A DNA stretch of 64,000 bases, taken from positions 2,752,166 to 2,816,165 of the forward strand of contig JALIRH010000048.1 in NCBI GenBank assembly GCA_023055505.1, in the 5' to 3' direction. Source of the DNA: Callipepla californica brunnescens. Lineage: Eukaryota; Chordata; Aves; Galliformes; Odontophoridae. The notes under the pieces were generated by a model. It did no database searches, was not told where the DNA came from, and worked only from the letters and a program-made list of their open reading frames with translations. How positions within the stretch are numbered: the stretch's first letter is position 1; every line of letters begins with the position of its first letter. Position numbers and translations under genes: made by a program. Below are positions 23,401 to 35,400 of this stretch, piece by piece.

Positions 23401-26400
23401 AGAACGCTTCCATAGAGATCCAAGTCCTCCCTGCAATTCTCCATCTAACTCAAGACTGATCCTGCAGAACACAGGTTTGTATTTGTATGTGCAATTAACT
23501 ACCGCTTAACACTCCCTCAAGTTGGAACTCCAGAATTTGAAGATTCACCGACACGCATTAGAAATGAAATGAACTACACATGAAGACAAAAAAAGTCAAA
23601 CGAACATTAATAAACACTCGACTAATAAGGGGCACACTAATCATGAGTTCAAGTAACACTCACCTTTGTCCAGAATCTTAAATGAGAAGTTGCAGGGCCC
23701 AGCTCGTGCTGAAGGAGCCAAGTTGGATGCCTTGCTGTCTGAAAGTTTCTGAGGCGCACCAGAGCTTTTTGGGGCTTCAGCCACCCTGTTCTGCAGCTCC
23801 GCTCTCCGAAGTGGAGAAGTGCCATCTCCGCTTTTCCTTGGAGGATTAAAGCTGAATCCAAAAGGGGAACCTGTGGCTGAAGGATTTCCAAACGTGAATG
23901 TCTGGGACTTTTCGGTACTAAAAATGCTCTTGACAGAGCATACACAGCAGTTCCACTGACCTTTCAGAGGAAAAGCAGTCCCCACGTCATTCTGAGCAGC
24001 CTTTGGAGTATCTAAGCGGTCAAGTTTAAAGGAAAACTGTTCAGGAGTTACTTCTGCGCTAGTTTTACTTGGATTCTGGCCGGCAACACGTTTTGTGGCA
24101 GTGGGCTCATTTCTTACTAAACAGATGTTACAGTCCCATTGACCTTCCTTTTTAGCAAACGCCGATCCAAATTTGCCCTGGGCGGTGTTACCACTGCCTT
24201 TTAAACTGGCAGCAGATTCGGTTAACGGGATGCCACGTGCTTCCCATGGATCCGGATTTGGCCTTTGGCCCAATTCCCATTGATTCCTGTTCAAGGGAGA
24301 CTGTCCAAAACCACCACCGGATGAAGAAGTCTGAACAGCTTCCTTTCCAAAAGAAAAAGTCGTTGGGGCAGTTGATGTTGATGGAAAACTGCCTTTGCTT
24401 TCAGATTCACTAGTCACGCTATCTTTTGAGAACCGAAATGCAGAGTTCAGTATCCGTACTGTTGACCCACTAGACTCCTTGAGATCTCGATGCGCCACCT
24501 CTTTAGCAGTCCCAGTACTCTGAGTCACAGACGTAGCAGCACTTGATCCCGCAGTTTTTAAAGCGTTCTGACACTCCTCAAACTTCCTTTTGAAAAGCAC
24601 TGCTTCCTCCGCTGTTTTAAATCGAATTGCAAGCTGTTCTGGCTTGGGCAGCTCATCTGCATGATCTAAAGCGTGCCATACAAACGACCTATCTGATCCA
24701 GCACTTGGAGCTAATTTCATATCACTATTAATGTAGTGATTTGCACAGATTTTTAGTACTTGGTCTCTTCTCATTAAGAGACGAAATTTGCCGGATGCTT
24801 TATGCTTCAGTATTTTTACATTTCCAACACCTCTTTCTTTCCATTGCTTAGATTCCGCATCAAACCGGAAGAGCTTGGCTCTGTTGCAGAAGAACTCTTC
24901 TTCATCTTCTTCACCTGTCTTTGCTTCAATCTTGTCTGGGAGTGGCACCACAGGATCAAACTGAGGCCCGTCATCATCCTCATCTCCACCGTGGGTGCTT
25001 CCTTGGAAGGTTGTTGGCTGGGGTGCTTTCGATCCTTCAGCTGTTCCTGGCTGTACACATTTATCTCTTGAAAACTCTACCCCTTTGGATTCCGCCGGTT
25101 TTAAAGTTGCGGGCGCGACCGAAGGTTTTGTGAAATAGCCTGGTTCAGGTAGTGGACGATTTGTGTTTGCCTGTGGAACGCCAGAGTTGTAAGAATCATC
25201 ACCTCCACGAGGAGAAATAATTCCAGGAGCAGGAGCCTAAAGAAAAAAAAACACAAATCCTTTGTTGTGGAAAAGGAGTCAAAGGTCTTCGGGTGCTAAA
25301 GCTCATGAAACACGTATTCTTAATAACAGGGCCCACTTCAAAATTAGATTTCAACTCTGATCAGTTTAAACTAAAATCATATGTTCCCATTTTGAATGAT
25401 ATCTGAAAACACGACTGAAGAGAAGCTTCATATGAACGGACTCCTTTACTTCTTTTTAAAAAAGCTGAAAAGCCACCCAGTTTCCTATACTATTTTGGAG
25501 GAAAAAAACATCACAGATACAGAGCAGAGAATGTATATTAGCACCTTAAGAACATGCTGTGCGGGCAGTTTCTCCCAGACCCCGCATCCCAAAGATGAGC
25601 TGCCTATCTCCAACAGACCTCACGTTTAATAAATGCTATCTAGGGAACTGCAGTTATATCCAACTACACACAGAATCAAAACCAGTAGTTTTCAGCAAAT
25701 CAGTGGAAGTGACTCGAGCAGGTATGCTTGTCCTCACCTTGGTTGGCGTTACGTCGGTTGCAGCAGTTCTTAGAAGATACTGCGAGTTATAAGCAGGAGG
25801 CTGGCTACAGTAAACAGACGGACCAGTGGTAGCAACTGAAAAGGAACACCAAGAAAAGAGGTTGTATCCAATTGCTGTTACCGATTTCAATGAACTTCCC
25901 CTAGGGATCAATTTCACTCATTCATCTCAGAACACTCCAGAAAGGTTGCAAGAAGCCTTCCTTGGTTTAGCTAAGCGTTTAATTAAAAATTCAGCATCAA
26001 CTTACCCGTTAAAGGAGCTTCAGGAAGACTCTGCGCTCTCTGATAGCTATCTGACATGGTATCTGTTCTGTAGCTTTCAGCAGGCCACCGATGAGACGAT
26101 GCCCTTAATAGTTCCAAGGTAAGTTTCATTTCTTGCATTTCATTCTATTAAAGATAGTGTTTCAATTAAGAGAATGTCCATGTATTATACAAATAATTGA
26201 AGAAACTTACAGAACAACCCTGCTTCTCTGCTATTTAAAAGCATGTTCCAAGTCTGAGGGGAAAAAGAAAAAATTAACTGCTGGAACAATCCAGGATCTG
26301 CCCATGCTGTACAAAACTGAGACTGTTCCACGGAGCTAGAACCAAGAGGACAATAGTTAAGCTGATGAAAGCACAACTTTCTGAACACACAACCCTTACA

Positions 26401-29400
26401 AAGATCACCTCCTATATCTGAGTACCAAATCAGAGTCTTTAGGAAACAAAGTTTTACTCTTGCACTCTGTTTAAGCAGATGTTTGTAGCAGTTACCTCCA
26501 CTGAGTGAAGTGGGAGTCTAGGAAGGGAACTAGTTCAACACCAGGATCACCAAACACTCGCCCTAACAAAAAGATCAACTACTCTGCACTGAATATAGTG
26601 ACAAAAGTTGTTTACCTTTAAAGCTTCCACCTGCTGACACAGCATTTGAAGTAAGGATTTGTGATCTTCTGCCCACTGAGGGACAGTTTTAGGAGAAAAC
26701 TGGAAAAAAAGAGCTTATTAACCTTTGAGGTTTTACTCAAACACTGCTCTTCCCTTAAAAGTACCACCTGGCTAATATACCTTGTAGCTATTCGTTGGTG
26801 AGGAAGACAACTTCTTAGCTGATGGAACCGAACGTTTTACTTCCAGATCTGCAGCTTGTGACATATTTCCAGAGGCAAGACCTTCCTCTTCATCATTTTC
26901 TCCAAGTTCCTGGATCACGGTGTTCAGCATTTCCGTTACAGTTTCGATAGATACCGGCAGCTAGAAAGTTATGTGAAACGTAAGTCATGATTGCAATTCC
27001 TCCTCAGAGCAAGAAACCGTATGTTCTGATCTATGGTCAAACAGTTCACAAGGCTTTCATCACAGAAACTCTAGTTGTCGTCTTTTTGTTGTTGCTTTGC
27101 CCTCAGGAAAACCCTACATCTGCTAAAATTAAGAGGACAATTCACACAAGCATTAATGCTATTTGGAAACTACCAACATCACTAAGAAGATAGCAGGCAA
27201 AAGCTGTGTACACAAAAGCTGCCTTCTACACAAGAGTCAAAAGTATTTCATAATCTGACACATCCTGGGAAGCTCCTGGAAGGTTTCAGCCTGCTGGGTG
27301 AAGCAAGGAAACACAGTAAGTTGAACACGCCATAAAGTCAAGTCTGTTTTAGAAAGCCCAACTTGAAAGCTAACAGTTTCATTTTGAATCAGTAAGCTAG
27401 ACCACTCCATCTCTCAAAACAAGCTGTTAAGGAAGAATCACTTACTTTGTCAGCTACTGACGGATCAGAAGAGCTTTCATCAATGATCTTCAGGAAGTAA
27501 TGCCTTCTTTTCAGAAGGTACGTCCTGTGTTCTTCTTGCTCTTCTGGCAGCATATCATCGTTCTCAATCTCCTCGGCCTTTCTTTGGCAAAGCTACAGAA
27601 CAGTACGGTGGTTAACAAGAACTGGTCGGAACGCAAGAAAAGCATTTGGAGGGAATACAATTTACAAACTCACTATGGCAAGATTCCAGTATGAAACCAC
27701 GTTCTTAATAGCTTCAAAGGCTAATAAAGCCTCATCCGTTTTGCCTTCAACTGCATCCAATGTTGCAAACGCTATGCGTGCCTCCTCTTCATACGCTGCA
27801 ACCTGAAAGACCTGCAACCAAAGCAAAAGACAAGCTCTACCTAACATACACGTGGAAAGTCAGTACTAAGGGAGTTCAGAGTCTTCCAATCAGACAGTTT
27901 TAAAACTCAGCAAAGTTCAGGAGATTCAGTTTTCCTTCTTTATCTGATAACATTCTGATACTACCAAATCCCATCATTAGCAGTCTAACAGTAATAAGAC
28001 CACTGAGTTGTACAACGCCATAAAACCACCAACCCATCACCACACAAAACCAAATTAAAAAAAAACAAAAAACCAAAACTAAAACCACAATTTATAGGTA
28101 AGCTCGCAACATACAACCCCTTACTCTCACCCTTGAGCAATTTGTACCTGAATGTCCAAGTTATGGAAGTGTCTGAAGAGAGGATCCGTAGGTTCCGGAA
28201 TACTTTTGTCCTTTTTGACAGTTTTCAAGCTCAGCAAAATCTTCCTCCAGTAATAAACACTACGCCCGATGTATTCTTTCTGGTCATAGAAGGAGTTAAG
28301 GCTCATGCCCTGTTGAAGGAGAGAAATTGAAGCTACCTCAGAAAACTGACATGAAAGCGTCACTCATTTTTTCTTCTCTGATGCAGCTGCTTTCTCGACA
28401 AGTTTCAGGATTTTTTTCCTGCAATTCTGATATATTTCAGAAGGCCTCTCTATAGAGAGAGGGACAGTAACACAGAGGTAGAAACTAACACGGGTAGAAG
28501 AACCGTTAAGAAATGAAGCAGAAAGTCCTTGTTAGTGAACTCAGTTGCTCCGGTCATCCTATCAAAATTAACAGCAGTTTGCAATACAAACATTCTCAGT
28601 GGATTCTATTTAGTCTGTGAAGTTTGCCAAATGAGGAAATAAAAGCAGACTGTGCTTATTTAAAAATAAAACCTATCTTACTGTTTTTTGCAGGTTTCTT
28701 GCCCAGTGAATCATTAAGGCAGGTTGAAGGCCATGTTTCTCCAGTGCTCGCAGAGTACTTAACCCGTGCTGTACCAGAAGCTTCAGTTTTGTGGCTGAGT
28801 CAGGGCTAAATGTCAGAAGAAACATTCTCCAATTAGTATTCCCCCTTTTGCGTCTGTTCACAGGTCATTTCTTCGATGAACAAGCAGTTTTAGTAGTCCT
28901 AAGCTACCTCGTTCTTTAGAAACGCAAGATCAGAACCGTAAAGCCCATGTTTAGAAAGTTCTCAAGCATCTCACACCCCTGCAGCAACAAAGCTTTAAGG
29001 TTCACAGATGTCAAACAAAAGGAGCTACTTTTTACACAATCCACAGGAATCAATACGGAAGCCATCTAGAATGTCGGTTCAAATATTTCTAAAGAAGCCT
29101 TACGTTGTTCTTTTCTGCAGGAGAGCATGAACAGCATCCCACCAGGATCTTTGTTTTTCAGTACAGTACTGTTTGCACAGCAGCAATGGTAGGAAACGAG
29201 GCTGATGTGCATCGTAGCGAGTACTGAACTTCTCTTGCAATTGTAAGCTGCTGGTGAATATCGCTCCGAGTAAAAAAACCTGTTTTTAGGAAAAAAAAAG
29301 CAAACAGAAGGTTTAGTACAAAAATACCAAAACCCTCCTGCATTTGAATCCAATTAAGAACTCGGAAAGTTTACTTACTTCAAGGTCCAACAAGCAAATG

Positions 29401-32400
29401 GATTCAGGAGCATCCGATTCAAGTCTTGATGTTTCTTGTGGCAAGTGAAAAAGTTGCTTTAGTAATTTGCGCACTGGATGTAACGCTGACATGGAATTCC
29501 ACTGCAAGCCAAGCCATACAAGGTGCTGGAGACTACCATTGTGCACTCGAACAGCACCTGTGCAAAAACAACGTTGTAAGAAGTTAGTATCTACTTCCTA
29601 GCTAGGAAAACTCTTATCTGATCAAAGCTGGGTTTCATTACAAGTTCAGGAAGGAGCTCTGAATATTTCTCCCATCAAAGGACTTAGCTGGAAAACCTCT
29701 ACCTCTCTGCCTCTGTCTAACAAGCTGGAACTAAGCATTTTTCAAGTAAGAAGTAGCATTCCTCAAGTGATTTCTACATCAGTTTATATTACAGAAAGAA
29801 CTTCTGAAGGAGCAATGCCTATTCCGTAGAAGTGCAGAAGCAAAGTATATTAATATTTTGACAAAACAAGGTGAAGGAAAAAAAAAAAAAAAAAAAGGAC
29901 ATCTCACACTTTCATAGTGGGGGAAATCTTCAGCCTACGTGCAATAAGCACAAGCATTTAGGATGCTCTGTTCTTTTTGTATTATGCATTTAAAAACATT
30001 ATGAACAAACAAACTTTTTAAGAGAGGCTGCAGTAACAAAACTTTGTTACAGTACATATATAATACACAGGGCCCAAAAAGGGCCGCAAGCCTTATTGTT
30101 TTGTACCCTGATAGGCAGCTCTAGATTTAGAAGTCTAAATGTCTCTGACAACTAACAACTACATAGAAGACAACCAATACTCTAATTCTGTTACACTCAA
30201 ATTTCAAAGCCAGACTTCAGCATCAAGTCAAGCTTCAAAACGTAAAGATTTCACAAGTCCGTAACTCAGACTGAAATTACTTCATTTTTAGGCTCATAAC
30301 CAGTGTTCAAAGATGACACATAAATAGGAACATGCCTTCCTTCTGGCACTTACTAGCGTACAAACAAAAAGCTATACAGGCACCTGTAATTAAAAATTAA
30401 TCAGAACAGACCAGAAGATAACAGTGTGGAAGCAGGAAGCACGGGAGAAATTCTCTAGAACCTGCTACAATGACAATGCCTCTCAGCTACGGCTGAAACT
30501 TCTTGCAAATCACCCTCTCGTACTAATTAGGGCACTGCTAAGCAGCTAACAGACACTTGTCTTGCGCTGTTAATTGAGTATTCACACTCTGTATTAGAGT
30601 CGTGTTTATGCTGAGTTGAAGCAATGTCTCTTACCAATATCGTATTTACTAAGTTCTCCTTGCACTGGCGGCTGTGGACTGACATTTCCCGTATCATCCG
30701 TGCCAAGGAAAGATCTCTCTCTACAAGCTTCACTCCCAAAGAGGCTTTCAAACAATGTAATTAAACCACTCTTGTTTGCAAAAGATTCCACAATCTCTTT
30801 CAAGAAGTCTTCCTTGCCGTGACTTAAGTTCAGCAACATATGACCTAGAAAAATGTAACTTCACGTAAGAACACTCAACTGAATCAAGGAAAACTCTCTT
30901 TGATACAGAGGGCTGTTTCTGCTACTTCAGGCTGGGAATCAAATTTCTAAGCATCGTATGTGGAAATCTTAACGTACGCTCTCCCTGTAATTCAGTCAGT
31001 GTTTCAGAATACGGGCTGACAGCACTCAGGCATTTTTAAATCCAGTTCTCCACAATTATTACGTATTCTTATTACAAGGACACTGCAATTCTCTCCAAAA
31101 GAAGTAGCAGCTAGTCTCATCTATTCAGGAACAATTCAACCTGATGCCTAATGCTTGATTTTTGTTTCCATCTATAGCCCGCTGGAGAATATAGACTGAG
31201 CTTCCCCCCCTTCCCCCCCCCCTAAACAAGAAAAAAAATAAAGCAGCAGCAAACCTGTCAGAATAAAGAAGGGAACAGCAAGGACAGGAAAACAGCAATA
31301 TTTTGTTTTACACTTGGAACTAACAATACTTGTAGTGTCTTAGCAGGCATAAACCAGCAGACTAGAAGACACTGAATGTTAAATTCTACCTTAATGTCCC
31401 GGAGGTAAGAAGAAGAAAAAGCACATTGCATGCCAGCATCAAAATGCTGATTTGCATTCCATACGTAACCAAAATACAGAAAGCATTATAACATATTTCA
31501 AGACATCAAACGTGTTCGTTAACAAGCCATTCACTCTCAAGTAGTCATACAATTCAAATGGAACATTACTAATTTTCATTACCAGACTGGCTTTTACGAT
31601 CACAGGCCAGCATTTCCAGCATATCTTGTCCAGTAGGATCTCCTTTTATTAGTTTGGACTTTGGTTTAGGAATCTGGTGAAGAAAGAAAGAACAGCTACA
31701 GCTTCCTCATAACAAAAAGCAAATCGCTTAACTTAGTCTCAAAACTCAGCAAACAAACATTTCTAGCACAAGAAAACTTTAGAAAAATACACTAGTTCTG
31801 AAGGTACTGAGAACATACCCCTGAAAACGACACAAAGTGAGTAATTGCAACCATTGGAAATGGCTTTAAGAGCACACGGGAGAAAGTAATGCTCTGAATG
31901 CAAGCAGCTGTGCAAAACGGAAAACTAGAAGCAGAGAATTAAGCTGGAGTAAGCTCTGCTCTCCAGGCAATAAGAAGGTGGGAGCTACTCAGATCATTCC
32001 CTCCCTCCCACACCGACAGTCTCAGTTATTTTTTCAGCTCTAGTACAGAAAAGAGAACAGGCTATGGGAAACACACACGAGAGCCTTTAGGAGTCATTTT
32101 TGCTTCGCTTGGCAGAAGTATGTCACCTTTTCTTCACACCATTTGAAAGCTTTTAAAGAATTGTGGAGGAGGAGGATTCGCTGAGGAGGGAGCCTTAAAA
32201 ACAGGAGTTAATTTCTGGAATGCACGTCTTCAATGCACGCACAGCAAGAGTGTTCAAGAGCTGCAATAACTAGAGGCACAAACTGAAACCCGACTTACAG
32301 AGAAGCTTTTCAAATAGCACAACGCTGCAAGTTCACATGCATCTCTCCACCGTGTCTCGTTGTTCTGGGCCATTTTCAGGAGAAAAGTTCCAGCATGCAT

Positions 32401-35400
32401 GTACAAGTGTCCTTTCATTTCAAGGAAGGCACGAGACAACTCATCGGCTCCGTTCACATACGGTTTCACAGAGTGCAGTACACGATCAAAACTAGGATGC
32501 AGAAAAGATTAGTTTTCAACAAAGTCCTGGTAAAAGCTATCGCGTGCTTCGGGTCAACATTGTTTCACTGCGAATTAAGTAACTTGATCGTTCAGCTGCT
32601 ACCGCCACCTCTGCTGCTTAAACCTGAGTTGCACAAGTCAGCGTGACAACAGCCTCAAGCTCACAGAGCTCTGAACTTTGGTTACTGAAGTCAAATCAGT
32701 ACAAGTCAGCAGGAAAGAGAAAGTAATGAGAGTAAAGGAACACAGATCTTCAATTGATTGGCTGCAAACATGGTTTTGTACTGTTCCAGCTCCAAGTCAG
32801 CTGGATTAGCTGGCCCGATCAGTTTGCCCCTCAAGGAGAATGCAGGTAGCTTCCTTACTCCCATTGACACTACTAGACTGAAATAACTAAGGATTTTAGG
32901 TGGAGGTGGTGTATTAACTTTACCAGGATGTCTGTAGATGAGCTGAAAGAACAAACAATGAACTTCTGAAGAGAAAGAAGATACTTGGCACACACCATCA
33001 CTGAGTCTGCTCTGAGGCTTGTCGCTCAGACACACAGCTTGGGGATCAAGCCCACTAAGAACTTTTCCTTGTAGTCAGTACAGAGGAACTCCTCTCCCAT
33101 CCACAAAAGGGTTACTCAGTTACTACCAGATGTTCTCTGACCCAGAAAAAAAAATACTGTATTTGAAAAAGAAATAAATACAGAAGTTAAAACAATACCT
33201 CTCAAGTGCCTCTCTGCATTCTCGAACATCTCGAGAAGCGAGCATCATTTTAACAAAGCTAGAATAGGCCAGCAGATGATCTCTCTTGACAGTTCTCCAA
33301 TTAGTTTTCTCAGACTCCAAGTCTTGTACAGATTCAAGGTATTCCTGAAAAACAAAGTCAGTCAGAACAGAAGGAACCACCATCCTTCTGCGAAGGCAAG
33401 AACTTCTCCAGAACACAGTGCTACATAATCCAGTTTCCCAGGTAAGACATCAACGTCCTTCTCAGCAGCAAAGTTCCAGGAACCTTTCACCTGAGTAATT
33501 CCCTCCCTGATGGAGCTGCTGTACCTAACTTACTCCTGAAGCTAGAGAACAAACAACTTGGTAAGGTTTAGGAAGAAAATCCCAATGAAATAACTGGTTT
33601 CGGCACACATAACATCAAAGGAGTTACGACAGGATCAAAAGATGACTGAATACCTCGTATGTCTTTATGACACAGGAGCACCACTCCAAGCTTGACTCTA
33701 CAGGTATTTTCTTCTCTGCCTCCTGACAGTGAAGCACAGCATCTCGTAACCTATGACTCGAGCGGTAGAGAGCAACCAGTCTGATATTAAGGTAGGTATC
33801 ATCAGGTCTTGCATAGAGTTCTGCCTGGATCATATCAAGGAGCTGATTCCACCCATCTTCACCGTTACGCTCCAATAACTGCTCCTATTAAATAGGAGGA
33901 AAACACGTTAATATTTCACTTTCCACGTCAGCCTTTTCAGCAACTACATTACTTGACAGTTTTCTCACATCCACTACACAGGCTGCGTGACTGAAACTAC
34001 TCTGAAAAGCTGCTGGGTGTTCCAGAGTTTGACAAGTATCTTAGAACTGAGGGAAAAAAACACCACCGCTTTAGAGTTTGCCTCTTGCAGATGCTCATTT
34101 AGATGCTGAGTTAAGACTCAAACCATTTGGCTCAAAGACAGTACACCTTGATACAGAACAGCTTGCCTAAACAATAAATTAAAAAAAAATAACCAACCAA
34201 GAAAACACCAAACACCACAGAGAAAAACCCACCCAAAACACAAGCCTCTCAAGACTTGCACTTCACTGCTGCGGTGCTACCTAAAACCAACGCCTGTACA
34301 AAAGCGAGACTGCATGACTGAAGGCATTTACACAGTATTTGGGAACAACAGCACGTCCTACATCCTACAGACTTTAACTCAAAAAGAAAATACAGAAAGC
34401 CCTGTAGTTACACCACAGCCAGGCAATACTTTAGCTAACCTCGACCCCTTGGATGCTATTAACACAGTTTTCACGCCACTTAAAGAAACTAAAGCTTCTT
34501 TTAGGCACAGAACAGATGAGACGTTGGAATTTACCTTCAACCTGTAAGCAGCAGGATTCCCAGGGAAGAGCCTGGCCGCCTTCTCAACCCAGTACTTCGC
34601 TCTTCCATCAGTGATGTCATTATTACACAGTAGCTCCACAATCTTCAGAACAAGATCTTTCTGCATTGGATTCAGCTCCACAGAACGCTAGTTTTCCCCA
34701 TGCACACACACACACACACACAAAAAAAAAAAGTTACTAGTAACTTGATCCTGCAGTCCACACAGAACAGGAGTGGAAACATCCCCTATGACACAGGCCA
34801 AGGAATTCATTGGGGGTGGGGGGGAGGAGGGGGGGAGTGAAGCCCTTACCTTGTAACACCCAAAAGCTTTTTCTATGTTATCTTGAGCTTCATAAATCTG
34901 CCCAAGAAACCTGTGCGCTTTAGGGTCTCTCTCTTGAACACTGAGATAAGCAGATATATACCTACAGAGCACAAAAAAAACAACAAAACCACAGAAGGAT
35001 CAATATCCTCAGTAATACAAGTCCCCCCACAGCACACAGAATTCCCACATTAGCTATCTGTCATACAGAACATAGGGCCATATTTTGATCTAAGTACTCA
35101 AGCCAGACCTTCAAGTAAGGAACAGTATTATTTTTACACGTACAGATGCTACGTATTTGCCTTTGAGTACTGGCATTTATTAAGAGCAGTCGCTCACAGA
35201 AACTGTGAGGAGCACGTAGTAGAACGGAATAAAAGACATTTCAACCAGATGAGTTTTTACAGCACCACATAACTAACCACCTTGTCAGTGCTTTAGAAAG
35301 AAAGTTTTAAACAGCACCAGATTCCCCCAGTTTACTGCTACCTTAAAACAGCAAGAAAACCAACTTCATTTCTCCAGTCTACTTCATTAAGCTTTTCTAT

